DNA of 64,000 nt from Actinomadura oligospora ATCC 43269 (lineage in GTDB: Bacteria > Actinomycetota > Actinomycetes > Streptosporangiales > Streptosporangiaceae), in contig NZ_JADG01000008.1 of NCBI RefSeq assembly GCF_000518265.1, positions 186,001 to 250,000 on the forward strand, written 5' to 3'. The translations under genes were made by a program, and so were the position numbers. Positions 17,029 through 25,413 of this stretch are shown here, in pieces. A model generated the notes under the pieces. The model had not been told where the DNA came from. It did not search any database and saw only the letters and a program-made list of their open reading frames with translations. How positions within the stretch are numbered: position 1 is the stretch's first letter; each line of letters starts with the position of its first letter.

Positions 17029-17577
17029 ATGCCTTATCTGGCGGCTGCTGTCATTCTCTTCGGTTTCCTTTCCGTGCTTAATCTGATGCTTACCTTCGGC
17101 ATTATTCGCCGGATGCGGGCGGACGCCGCCGCCGGAGGCCGGACGGCCCCGGGCGGGATGGACCTGTTCAAGCTCAAGCCAGGTTCGGCCGTCCCCGAGT
17201 TCAGCGCCACGACCACCGACGGCGAGCAGGTCACGCGCGAGACGGCCGCCGGAGTGGTCGCGTTCTTCTCCGAGAACTGCGACGGCTGCCACGACCTCCT
17301 GCCGAGCTTCCTCGAGCGCGCCCGGCCCCTCGGCCGCGGCAACGTCCTCGCCGTCTTCGGCGGGAACGAGCCCGAGATGGTCGCCCAGCTGGAGCAGGTC
17401 GCGCGCGTCGTCCAGGCCGACCGCGCGGGCGGTCCCGTCTCCCGCGCGTTCCAGAACGAGTGGACGCCCGCGCTCTACCTCCTCGGCGAGGACGGACGCC
17501 TCACCGGAACCGGCGCCCGCATGGACGAACTCCCGCTGCACACCCTCTCCGTCCCCGCTGCCGGAAACGGGCGATGA
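17029..17577 (+). CDS. Membrane-anchored thioredoxin-like protein (TlpA/MauD type)
   Basis: 182 aa. N-terminal membrane anchor (about 3-26), linker, then a thioredoxin/AhpC-like fold (about 48-170) with redox motif C84-D-G-C87 in FSENCDGCHD. The layout matches MauD and TlpA proteins, which act outside the membrane in disulfide chemistry. ATG 17029 has GAGGAA upstream. The stop overlaps the ABC gene start (ATGA), so the two are translationally coupled. In this cassette it would form or correct disulfides in the six-cysteine peptide (inference). The MauE-like partner often seen with it is absent. Confidence 0.82.
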   Translation: MPYLAAAVILFGFLSVLNLMLTFGIIRRMRADAAAGGRTAPGGMDLFKLKPGSAVPEFSATTTDGEQVTRETAAGVVAFFSENCDGCHDLLPSFLERARPLGRGNVLAVFGGNEPEMVAQLEQVARVVQADRAGGPVSRAFQNEWTPALYLLGEDGRLTGTGARMDELPLHTLSVPAAGNGR

Positions 17578-19421
17578 CCAGCCCGAACACCGACCAAGGC
17601 GATCATCAGAAGGAGCGGCGGTTCGGCGCGCGGGCGTTGCGGACGTCCGTCGTCGAGGCGGTTGCGCTCATCGCGCGGGCCGCGCCCGTCGAGGTGCCGG
17701 TCTTCCTGGCCGTGACGATCGCCGCGGCCGCCGCGCCGATCGCGACGGCCTGGCTGACCAAGCTGGTCATCGACCGGCTGACCGGCGGGAACGGCCCGGT
17801 CGGAGCCCTCGCGCTAGGCCTGGCCGCCGCCGGGTTCGCCACGGCCGTGCTGCCCGCCGTCGCCCGGTTCGCCCGCGGCCAGATCGGACGCGCCGCGAGC
17901 CTCGCGGGCACCGACCGGCTGTTCGCCGCCGCCGAAAGCCAGGTCGGACTGCGGTCGTTCGAGAACCCCGCCTACCAGGACCGGCTGCGGCTCGCCCAGG
18001 ACGGCGTCCGGCGCGTCCCCGAACTCGTGGACGGTCTCGGCGGCGCGCTCGGCGGCGTCCTGTCCCTGACCGGGTTCCTCGGCTCGCTGCTCGTGCTCAG
18101 CCCGGCGATGACCGGCCTCGTCCTCGCCGCCGCGCTGCCCGCGCTCGTCGCCGAGATCCTGCTGACCCGGCGGCGGACGTCCATGGAGTGGGACATCGAG
18201 CACCACCACCGCCGCGAGTTCTTCTACGGCCAGCTCCTCACCGGGACATCGCCCGCGACCGAGATCCGCCTGTTCGGGATCGGCGCGTTCCTGCGCGGAC
18301 GGATGATGTCCGAACGGCGTGCCGCCAACACCGCCGAACGCCGCATGGACCTGCGGGAACTCCGCACGCAGGGCGGCCTCACCGCCCTCGGCGCGGCCGT
18401 CGCCGGAGTCGGCCTCTGGTGGGCGGCGAACGCCGCGCGCCACGGCACGCTCAGCGTCGGCGACGTCGCGATGTTCCTCGCCGCCGTCGCGGGCGTCCAG
18501 GCCGCGCTCGGCTCCCTGACGTCCGCGATCTCCGGCGGCCAGGCCCGCCTGCTCGCGTTCACGCACTACGTCGCCGTCGTCCGCGCCCCGTCCGACCTGC
18601 CCCGCGCGCTCACCGGCGAAGCGCCGCCGCTGCGCCGCGGCATCGAGCTCCGCGACGTCTGGTTCCGGTACGGGGACGACCTGCCGTGGGTGTTCCGCGA
18701 TCTCAACCTGACGATCCCGCACGGCGAGGCCGTCGCGCTCGTCGGCCTGAACGGCGCGGGAAAGAGCACCCTGGTCAAGCTCCTCTGCCGGATGTACGAC
18801 CCGTCCCGGGGCCGGATCCTCTGGGACGGCGAGGACATCCGCGACATCCCGCCCGAGAAGCTGCGCGACCGCATCAGCGCCGTCTTCCAGGACCACATGA
18901 ACTACGAGATGTCCGCCCGCGACAACATCGCGGTCGGCGACCTCACCGCCCTGGACGACCCGTCCCGCCTGGAACGCGCCGCGGGACGCGCCGGTGTCCA
19001 CGACCGCCTCGCCGCCCTGCCGAACGGCTACGACACGTCCCTGACCAGGATGTTCGCCCTCGGCGACGACTCGGCCTCCGGGGTCGTCCTGTCCGGCGGC
19101 CAGTGGCAGCGCCTCGCCCTCGCGCGCGCCCTCGTCCGCGAGAACCGCGACCTGATGATCCTGGACGAACCGAGCTCCGGCCTCGACCCCGAGGCCGAAC
19201 ACGAGGTCCACGCCCTCATGCGCGAACACCGCCGCGGCGGCACCAGCCTGCTCATCTCCCACCGCCTCAGCGCCGTCCGCGACGCCGACCGGGTCGTCGT
19301 CCTGGAGGACGGACGCGTCACCGAACAGGGCACCCACGACACCCTCCTGGCGGCGGACGGCGGCTACGCCCGCCTCTTCCGCCTCCAGGCCAGCGGCTAC
19401 CAGGAGGCGACGACCCCATGA
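17574..19421 (+). CDS. ABC exporter, fused permease and ATPase
   Basis: 615 aa. Transmembrane domain about 30-320 with five or six segments, nucleotide-binding domain about 345-605 with Walker A GLNGAGKST, Q loop in VFQDHMNYEM, signature LSGGQ, Walker B MILDEPSS and switch ISHR. There is no N-terminal C39 peptidase domain, so precursor cleavage needs another enzyme; the S26 peptidase gene follows with ATGA overlap. Half-transporter, presumably a homodimer. Substrate inferred to be the six-cysteine peptide. Confidence 0.88.
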   Translation: MTSPNTDQGDHQKERRFGARALRTSVVEAVALIARAAPVEVPVFLAVTIAAAAAPIATAWLTKLVIDRLTGGNGPVGALALGLAAAGFATAVLPAVARFARGQIGRAASLAGTDRLFAAAESQVGLRSFENPAYQDRLRLAQDGVRRVPELVDGLGGALGGVLSLTGFLGSLLVLSPAMTGLVLAAALPALVAEILLTRRRTSMEWDIEHHHRREFFYGQLLTGTSPATEIRLFGIGAFLRGRMMSERRAANTAERRMDLRELRTQGGLTALGAAVAGVGLWWAANAARHGTLSVGDVAMFLAAVAGVQAALGSLTSAISGGQARLLAFTHYVAVVRAPSDLPRALTGEAPPLRRGIELRDVWFRYGDDLPWVFRDLNLTIPHGEAVALVGLNGAGKSTLVKLLCRMYDPSRGRILWDGEDIRDIPPEKLRDRISAVFQDHMNYEMSARDNIAVGDLTALDDPSRLERAAGRAGVHDRLAALPNGYDTSLTRMFALGDDSASGVVLSGGQWQRLALARALVRENRDLMILDEPSSGLDPEAEHEVHALMREHRRGGTSLLISHRLSAVRDADRVVVLEDGRVTEQGTHDTLLAADGGYARLFRLQASGYQEATTP

Positions 19422-19840
19422 CCCGGCCGATCCTGGCCCTCGGAGCCCTGGCCGCCCTCGCGGCCTCGGCCGTGGCCGTCCGCCGGACGCTGATCCTCAC
19501 CACCGTGGACGGCGACAGCATGGAACCGGCGCTGCGCTCCGGCGACCGCGTCCTGATCCGCCGCACCCGGCGCGTCCGCCGAGGTCAGGTCACCCTCCTG
19601 CGCTCGGACTCCCATGACCTGCTGCTCCTGAAGCGCGCCGTGGCCGTCCCCGGCGACCACCTCGCCAAGGAGTGGGCGGACGTCGACGTCCAGCGCATCG
19701 CCGACACGACCGTCCCGCCGGACGCGATCGTCGTCGTGGGCGACAACCGCCCGAAGAGCTGGGACTCCCGGCACTTCGGCCACGTGGGGAAGGACCGCGT
19801 CGTCGGCGTCCTCCTCACCCGCGTGAGCACCGTCTCTTGA
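19418..19840 (+). CDS. S26-family type I signal peptidase
   Basis: 140 aa, small for the family. One N-terminal membrane segment (about 4-20), catalytic serine S34 in GDSMEP, lysine K72 in LLLKRAVAVPGD, and the conserved GDN...SWDSRHFG box. All catalytic parts are present. ATG overlaps the ABC stop. Being coupled to the exporter, it is a dedicated peptidase rather than a housekeeping LepB; the A-S-A site before C21 of the peptide is its likely target (inference). Confidence 0.86.
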   Translation: MTRPILALGALAALAASAVAVRRTLILTTVDGDSMEPALRSGDRVLIRRTRRVRRGQVTLLRSDSHDLLLLKRAVAVPGDHLAKEWADVDVQRIADTTVPPDAIVVVGDNRPKSWDSRHFGHVGKDRVVGVLLTRVSTVS

Positions 19841-19845
19841 TCATC

Positions 19846-19876
19846 ATCATGCTCCTCCGATACCAAGGAGCATGAT
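19846..19876 (+). promoter_or_regulatory. Hairpin covering the GNAT start codon
   Basis: ATCATGCTCCT (19846-19856) pairs perfectly with AGGAGCATGAT (19866-19876) around a 9-nt loop. The right arm contains both AGGAG and the ATG at 19872, so the structure would hide the translation start. It could also act as a terminator for the signal peptidase gene. Confidence 0.65.
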
Positions 19877-20405
19877 CCGAGGAGAGAAGATCGGGCTCCG
19901 CGCCCGCCACGAAGCCGACGTCCCCGTCCTCCACGAGGAACTGCACAACGACGTCGAAACCCGCTCACGCGCGGACACACGCCCCTGGTGCCCCCTGGGC
20001 CTGGAGGCATCGCCCTTCGCCATCAGGGACCCGTCCGACCTGACCGCCGCCGACTTCTCCGTCGTCGACCTGGCGTCCGGCGAACTCGCGGGCGCGGCCG
20101 TCCTCTGGGGCATCGACCTGCACAGCCGCTCGGCGCACATCGGCATGACCCTCCGCCCGTCGTCCCGAGGCAAGGGCCTGTCGACCGACGTCGTCCGCAC
20201 CCTCTGCCACTACGCCTTCGTCACCCGCGGCCTCAACCGCGTCGCCCTCGAAACCCTCACCGACAACATCGCCATGCGCACCGCCGCCGAACGCATCGGC
20301 TTCACCCACGAAGGCACCCTCCGCAAGTCCTTCTACGCCAACGGCGCCTTCCACAACGACGAGCTCTACGGCCTCCTGGCCACCGAATGGCACACTCGCC
20401 CGTGA
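19872..20405 (+). CDS. GNAT N-acetyltransferase (RimJ/RimL-like)
   Basis: 177 aa, acetyl-CoA-dependent acetyltransferase of the RimJ/RimL branch: LRARHEAD start, acetyl-CoA loop RPSSRGKGLSTD and the NIAMRTAAERIGF helix. The only AGGAG lies 1 nt before the ATG and inside a perfect hairpin, so expression may be held low or regulated. 31 nt after the signal peptidase gene; membership of the peptide cassette is possible but unproven. Acceptor unknown. Confidence 0.82.
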   Translation: MIRGEKIGLRARHEADVPVLHEELHNDVETRSRADTRPWCPLGLEASPFAIRDPSDLTAADFSVVDLASGELAGAAVLWGIDLHSRSAHIGMTLRPSSRGKGLSTDVVRTLCHYAFVTRGLNRVALETLTDNIAMRTAAERIGFTHEGTLRKSFYANGAFHNDELYGLLATEWHTRP

Positions 20406-20433
20406 CCCCCTGAACCACCCGCAGGGGCTCTGC

Positions 20434-22038
20434 GTGACCGATACCGTACGAAGAGTGAAGGACTTCAACACCGCAGGCCCCTGCATCCCAGGCGAGCACT
20501 ACATGCTCGAGCCCCTAGCCCGCCTGCCCGAAGCCCGAAGACTCGCCGAACAGGGCAAGTACTTCGTCATCCACGCTCCCCGCCAAACCGGCAAGACGAC
20601 CACGCTGACACTTCTGGCCCAAGCCCTCAACGCCACAGGCAGATACGCAGCCGTCCGCTTCTCGTGCGAGACCGCCAAGACCGTCGAGGACATACGCGTG
20701 GCCGAAGAACGTCTCCTCGCGGCCTTGTGGGACGCCGCCGAAGACTTCGGGCTCCCCGAGGAATGCATGCCCCCTGATCCCTGGCCTGCGTCGCCGGGTG
20801 GTCGCGCGGTCTTCAGGGCGCTCAAGGCTTGGGCGAAGCGCAGCCCGTTGCCGCTGGTGCTGCTCGTCGACGAGATCGACGCGTTGACCGGCTCCGCACT
20901 CGTCGAGGTGCTCAGCCAGCTCCGCGACGGCGCAACCTCCTCCATGACCCCGTTTCCGCACTCGGTGGTTCTCTGCGGGATGCGGAACGTGCGGGACTAC
21001 AAGGCGGCCTCAGGCGGCGACCCGAATCGTCTGGGATCGTCCAGCCCGTTCAACATCAGCGTCGCGTCGCTGCGCATCGGTGACTTCAGCATGGACGAGG
21101 TCGTCGAGCTGTACGACCAGCACACCGAGGCGACGGGACAGATCTTCGAGCCGCGGGCCGTTCAGCGGGCGTTCGAGGCGAGCCAGGGACAGCCCTGGCT
21201 GGTCAACGCCCTGGCCAGGGACGTCATCGAGGTCATGGCCGTCCCAGTGTCCGAGCCGATCACCGACGACCTGATGGACCAGGCGGTCGAGCGGCTCATC
21301 TACCAGCGCGCCACGCACCTGGACTCCTTGGTCGCCCGCCTGCACGAGCCGCGCATCCAACGCATCATCGAGCCGATGATCACGGGCGTGGACGTGCGTT
21401 CCGACGACGTGACCTACGACGACGACCTCGCGTACGTGCGGGATCTCGGCCTGGTCACCCAGGCACCGCCGCTGCAGATCTCCAACCCGATCTACCAGGA
21501 AGTGATCATCCGCGTCCTGTCCCAGCGCCTTCAGGATCGCGTCGAGGTCGAGCCGCGCGCCTTCCTGCTCCCGGACGGACGCCTCGACACCGACAAGCTG
21601 CTCGAGGAGTTCATCGCGTTCTGGAAGGCGAACGCGGAGATCGTCGACAACCAGCACACCTACCACGAGGCCGCCTGCCACCTGGCGTTCATGGCGTACC
21701 TGCAGCGTGTGGTGAACGGCGGGGGCTTCATCGACCGCGAGTACGCGCTCGGCCGCAAGCGCTTGGACCTCACCATCCGCAAGCCGTACACGGACGAGAA
21801 CGGATGTCGCGCAATGCAGTGGGCGGCGTACGAACTCAAGGTCCACAACACTGGTGAGAAGAACCCGATCCCGGGCGGCTTGGAGCAGTTGGACCGCTAC
21901 CTTGACAGCCTCGGCCTGGACACCGGAACCCTCATCGTCTTCGACCGTCGCAAGAACGCCCCGCCCGTCGCCGACCGCACCAAAGTGGAGCCGGTCGAAT
22001 CACCCGCAGGACGGAAGATCACCCTCGTCCGCGCCTGA
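20434..22038 (+). CDS. P-loop ATPase fused to a PD-(D/E)XK nuclease-like domain
   Basis: 534 aa. AAA-like ATPase module (about 20-330) with Walker A APRQTGKT, Walker B LVLLVDEID and sensor-like VVLCGMRN. The C-terminus (about 390-515) shows RKRLDLTI, YELKVH and GLEQLDRY, the D...ExK...Q/RxY pattern of PD-(D/E)XK nucleases, with catalytic residues intact. Similar stand-alone ATPase-nuclease proteins are common in bacterial accessory regions and are suspected defence or mobile-element genes; no experimental role is known to me for this one. GTG 20434 is the likely start. Not obviously part of an operon. Confidence 0.75.
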   Translation: MTDTVRRVKDFNTAGPCIPGEHYMLEPLARLPEARRLAEQGKYFVIHAPRQTGKTTTLTLLAQALNATGRYAAVRFSCETAKTVEDIRVAEERLLAALWDAAEDFGLPEECMPPDPWPASPGGRAVFRALKAWAKRSPLPLVLLVDEIDALTGSALVEVLSQLRDGATSSMTPFPHSVVLCGMRNVRDYKAASGGDPNRLGSSSPFNISVASLRIGDFSMDEVVELYDQHTEATGQIFEPRAVQRAFEASQGQPWLVNALARDVIEVMAVPVSEPITDDLMDQAVERLIYQRATHLDSLVARLHEPRIQRIIEPMITGVDVRSDDVTYDDDLAYVRDLGLVTQAPPLQISNPIYQEVIIRVLSQRLQDRVEVEPRAFLLPDGRLDTDKLLEEFIAFWKANAEIVDNQHTYHEAACHLAFMAYLQRVVNGGGFIDREYALGRKRLDLTIRKPYTDENGCRAMQWAAYELKVHNTGEKNPIPGGLEQLDRYLDSLGLDTGTLIVFDRRKNAPPVADRTKVEPVESPAGRKITLVRA

Positions 22039-22049
22039 TCCCGGAGGGT

Positions 22050-22055
22050 TAGCCT
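22050..22055 (+). promoter_or_regulatory. -10 box of a leaderless promoter
   Basis: TAGCCT, 6 nt before ATG 22062. Confidence 0.45.
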
Positions 22056-22061
22056 GCAGGG

Positions 22062-22598
22062 ATGGGGCGAGCGGTTCTTGTGGTGGTGAGTGGGGCGGCG
22101 GGGGTTGGGAAGACTTCGTTGGCGCGTGGGGTGGCTCGGCGGCTTGGGTGTCCGGTGGTGGTTCGGGACGAGATCAAGCAGGGGCTGGTGCTCGCGGACG
22201 ACGGGTATCGGGCGGAGCCCGGGGACGCGATGACGCGGCACGCGACGGAGGTCTTCTTCGACGTGCTGCGGGTGATGTTGGACGCCGGGTGCGCGGTCGT
22301 CGCCGAGGCGGCGTTCCAGGATCGGGTGTGGAATCCGCGGCTGACGGCGCTCAGTGAGCTGGCCGACGTGCGGATCATCCGGTGTGACGCGCCGCAGGAG
22401 GTGCGCAGGGAGCGGGTCGCGCGGCGGCTGGAGGCGGACGGGCACCGCCGGGCGCACGCCGATCACTCGCTGACCTTCCAGGACGGGTTCCAGCGCGTGG
22501 AGATGGACGTCCCGACGCTGGACGTCGACACGTCCGATGGGTACCGGCCGGGTATGGACGAGATCGTCGCGTTCGCGCGAGGCTTTGCCGGACGCTGA
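22062..22598 (+). CDS. AAA-type small kinase (AAA_33/zeta-like)
   Basis: 178 aa. Walker A SGAAGVGKTS at the N-terminus, then the VRDEIKQGL segment and a lid with arginines (CDAPQEVRRERVARR). The fold is that of predicted small-molecule kinases related to zeta toxin and chloramphenicol phosphotransferase. No antitoxin is next to it. The start is supported by a TANNNT box. Substrate unknown. Confidence 0.75.
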   Translation: MGRAVLVVVSGAAGVGKTSLARGVARRLGCPVVVRDEIKQGLVLADDGYRAEPGDAMTRHATEVFFDVLRVMLDAGCAVVAEAAFQDRVWNPRLTALSELADVRIIRCDAPQEVRRERVARRLEADGHRRAHADHSLTFQDGFQRVEMDVPTLDVDTSDGYRPGMDEIVAFARGFAGR

Positions 22599-22726
22599 CC
22601 CGATACGGAGGTGGACGAGAAGGTCCGCCGGGCCGGACGCGTCGTGGGTGGGGGCGGACGCGGCGGGTACATCCGAGAAGGAGGACGCGGCGGCGGGCAC
22701 ACTCAGGGGCGGACGAAAGGATCACC

Positions 22727-23689
22727 ATGGGCGGGAGGCCCGCGTTCTACCGAGACCAGCGCGCATGGCGTGACCTGCAGAGACATCTGCCCGAGCGGCT
22801 GCGCCTGACGGACGAGACCGTGCCCGAGGAGAGCTTCTGGGAGTGGCGCGGGCATCGCGTCCACCTTGATCGCTACCCGAAGCCGGACGCGAGGGCCAAG
22901 GTCGTCCTGTTGCACGGCATCGGCACGAACGGACGCCAGATGACGCTCGTCCTGGGCGCGCCGCTCGCCCAGAAGGGCTACGAGACGATCGCCATCGACA
23001 ACCTCGGTTACGGGCTCACACAGGTCAAGGCCGGTAGCAATCCGTCCTATGGCGACTGGGTCGACCTGGTCGTTGATTTTCTGCTGCGCGAGCGTGCGCG
23101 GGACGACCGGCCGATCGTCCTCTACGGGCTCGGCGCGGGCGGCATGCTGGCGTACCACGTCGCCGCGAAGGCCCCGCGCGGCACGGTGAAGGGCGTCGTC
23201 GGCATGACGTTCCTCGACCAGCGTGACCAGGCCGTCCGGGACGAGACGGCGCACGACAAGATCACCGCTCGGGTGGGCCTGCCGCTCATGTCGCTGCTGG
23301 CCAGGACGCCGCTCGCCGGGCTGAAGTACCCGATGAGCCTGGCGTCCAAGATGTCCGCGCTGGCCAACGACCCGGCCGCCATGAAGGTCTTCATGCAGGA
23401 CAGGGCGTCCGCCGCGAACTGGGTCAGCGTCCGGTTCCTGGACACGTACATGAACCACGCGCCCGCCGTCGAGCCCGAGAACTTCGACGCCTGCCCGGTC
23501 CTGCTGACCCAGCCCGTCGTGGACCGCTGGACGCCGCTCTACCTGAGCACGCCCTTCCTGTCCCGCATCGACAAGGTTCCGGTCGAGACGGTCATGCTCG
23601 ACAACGCGGGCCACTACCCGCTCGAAGAGCCCGGCCTGACGCAGATGCAGGAGACCGTCGCCGACTTCGTCGCCAAGCACACCGGCTGA
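22727..23689 (+). CDS. Alpha/beta-hydrolase fold protein lacking the nucleophile serine
   Basis: 320 aa. Alpha/beta-hydrolase features: oxyanion segment LLHGIG, aspartate in PVVDRWTP and histidine in NAGHYPLEE. The nucleophile elbow, usually G-x-S-x-G, reads G-L-G-A-G (codon GGC in the sequence), so the serine is missing. It is therefore probably not a classical esterase and may be a binding protein or lyase-like member. ATG 22727 has AAGGA upstream. Convergent with the next gene. Confidence 0.75.
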   Translation: MGGRPAFYRDQRAWRDLQRHLPERLRLTDETVPEESFWEWRGHRVHLDRYPKPDARAKVVLLHGIGTNGRQMTLVLGAPLAQKGYETIAIDNLGYGLTQVKAGSNPSYGDWVDLVVDFLLRERARDDRPIVLYGLGAGGMLAYHVAAKAPRGTVKGVVGMTFLDQRDQAVRDETAHDKITARVGLPLMSLLARTPLAGLKYPMSLASKMSALANDPAAMKVFMQDRASAANWVSVRFLDTYMNHAPAVEPENFDACPVLLTQPVVDRWTPLYLSTPFLSRIDKVPVETVMLDNAGHYPLEEPGLTQMQETVADFVAKHTG

Positions 23690-23691
23690 CG

Positions 23692-24126
23692 TCAGCGCCG
23701 CCGTTCGACGGCGTCGAGCCACGGCCGCAGCATCGCGTCGATCGTCCGGGCGGCGGACGCGGTGTCGGACGCGTGCTCGATGCTCCGTCCGGCGGACGTC
23801 CGGAACCACCACCCGTCCACGTGCCGGACGGCCGTGACCGTCTCGCCGATCGACGTCACGTCCGGTGACCGGACGCGCAGCATCGGCGGGAACTCAAGCG
23901 TCCGCGGATCGGCCCTCCACCCGCGTTCCCGCAGGTCACGCGCCAGACGGCAGAGCAGCCGCCGAGCCCGCCACGCGTCCAGGTCCGACGCCCGGACGAC
24001 CACCCCGCGCGAACGCGCCAGACTCCTCGGTCCGCGCGGGGCCGCAGGACTCCTCCGAGCCTTCGGCCAGCCCAGGCGTGCCAGACGGCGCGGGTGCGCC
24101 CGGCCGCGCGGGCGGGTCAGGCCCAT
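23692..24126 (-). CDS. Hypothetical protein
   Basis: 144 aa. Arg-rich, Pro/Arg low-complexity N-terminus (about 1-40), then a folded part with VRASDLDAWRARRLL and GWWFRTSAGRS. Its start overlaps the stop of the upstream small gene by 10 bp. Both end in a similar layout (Trp-rich strand, then DTA.A helix near the C-terminus), suggesting the two are related and act as a pair. Family not recognised. Confidence 0.55.
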   Translation of the reverse strand: MGLTRPRGRAHPRRLARLGWPKARRSPAAPRGPRSLARSRGVVVRASDLDAWRARRLLCRLARDLRERGWRADPRTLEFPPMLRVRSPDVTSIGETVTAVRHVDGWWFRTSAGRSIEHASDTASAARTIDAMLRPWLDAVERRR

Positions 24127-24467
24127 CGGGCCAGCTCCGCCGCTACGGCGTGGGCGGTCGCGAGGGTGTCGTCCGGGTCGCGGACGTGCTGGGCGTCGCC
24201 GATCGACGTTCCACCGGGATAGAGCCAGAACGTCCACTTGCCGTCCGTGGTCTTCTCGCACGTCACGCTGATCGTCCGGCCCATCGTGTCCGGATTCCAG
24301 CAGCGCAGGACGGTCGGTTTCAGGACGTTCTCGACGAGCCGCGCCCGCAGCCCGATGTCGTCCAGCCCACCGGCGAGAGCGAGAAGCCTGGTCCTTTTCG
24401 CCAAACGTGCTATCTCGACCGGAGAATCGAGGCTACGGTCACAGATGCGAGTCGTGTCGTTACACAT
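24117..24467 (-). CDS. Hypothetical protein
   Basis: 116 aa, basic N-terminal half, then strands ISVTCEK and KWTFWLYPGG and a helical end with TLATAHAVAAEL. ATG 24467 has GGAGGG 5 nt upstream. First gene of a two-gene unit with the 144-aa protein, and divergent from the XRE regulator 125 bp away, which may control it. Function unknown. Confidence 0.62.
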   Translation of the reverse strand: MCNDTTRICDRSLDSPVEIARLAKRTRLLALAGGLDDIGLRARLVENVLKPTVLRCWNPDTMGRTISVTCEKTTDGKWTFWLYPGGTSIGDAQHVRDPDDTLATAHAVAAELARWA

Positions 24468-24591
24468 CGGCACCCTCCAAGGTCGGGGGAGTGGGAACTG
24501 TGCGTGATCTCATCACCACTCTCCCGACACGGAGTGTCGACGGGAAGAGGGAGAGCGTCCACACGACCGATGTAGCGACGGGAGCCTCGAC

Positions 24592-25413
24592 ATGCCCGAC
24601 AAGCAGCGCATTCAGCCCGTGATCGACCCCCACAAGAGCGCCTGGGCGCTCTACGCGTACAAGCTCAGGAAAATGCGGGAGCAGGCGGGACTCAGCCAGC
24701 CGGAGATCGGTCGCGCCTGTCTCGTGTCCGGAAAACTGGTCTCGGCCATCGAGACCCTGCGTCGCCTCCCGGGCGAGGACTTCAGCAAACGCCTGGACGT
24801 GCGGTTCGACCTCGACTTCTTCGAGGACCAGTACCACCAGATCAACCGCGAGTTGAAGCTCCCCTGCGGCTTCGACGAGTACGAGAAGCAGGAGACGCAG
24901 GCGGGCATCATCCACTCCTACGACCCGCTCGCCATCCCCGGGATTCTCCAGACCGAGGATTACACTCGCGCGATCATGCGCCGGATTCAGCGGCCAGAGC
25001 AGCTCGACCAGATGGTCGCCGCGCGCATGAGGCGTCAGGAGATCCTGGATCGGGACCCCTATCCGCTGATCGTTTGCCTCGTGAAGGAGGCCGCGCTGCG
25101 GGAGGTGATCGGCGGGCGCGACGTTCTGCGTGGGCAGTTGGCCAAGCTCTTGGAAGTGGCCGAGTTGCCTCACGTGTCCATCGAGGTCATCCCCAATGGA
25201 TCGGGCATCGTGCTGGCCAGTGGGTTCGCGATGCTCCAGTTCGCCGAGGGCGCTCCCGTCGGCTGGACTGAGGCGGCCTTTGGCCACGGGCATCTCGTTC
25301 AGGACTCGGCCACTCTTCACGAGATGCGGGTAGCGTTCGACTTGTCTCGCAGGGAAGCGTTGTCGGTGTTCGAGTCCGTGCGCCTGATTCGGGCGATCTT
25401 GGAGGCGATGTGA
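24592..25413 (+). CDS. XRE-family regulator with DUF5753 domain
   Basis: 273 aa. Helix-turn-helix at about 20-60 (LRKMREQAGLSQPEIG...VSGKLVSAIE) and a DUF5753 domain (about 95-270: YDPLAIPGILQTEDYTRA and HVSIEVIP). It is paired with a DUF397 gene whose GTG overlaps its stop. XRE-DUF397 pairs are abundant in actinomycetes and control development and metabolism in some; target unknown here. ATG 24592 has GGAG upstream. Confidence 0.9.
   Translation: MPDKQRIQPVIDPHKSAWALYAYKLRKMREQAGLSQPEIGRACLVSGKLVSAIETLRRLPGEDFSKRLDVRFDLDFFEDQYHQINRELKLPCGFDEYEKQETQAGIIHSYDPLAIPGILQTEDYTRAIMRRIQRPEQLDQMVAARMRRQEILDRDPYPLIVCLVKEAALREVIGGRDVLRGQLAKLLEVAELPHVSIEVIPNGSGIVLASGFAMLQFAEGAPVGWTEAAFGHGHLVQDSATLHEMRVAFDLSRREALSVFESVRLIRAILEAM

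Noticed and set aside
13592..17029. 1145-codon open frame on the - strand
   Set aside because: It lies opposite the flotillin, NrtR and peptide genes, which have clear domains. Its translation is Arg/Ala/Gly/Val-rich without motifs, a GC-bias shadow.
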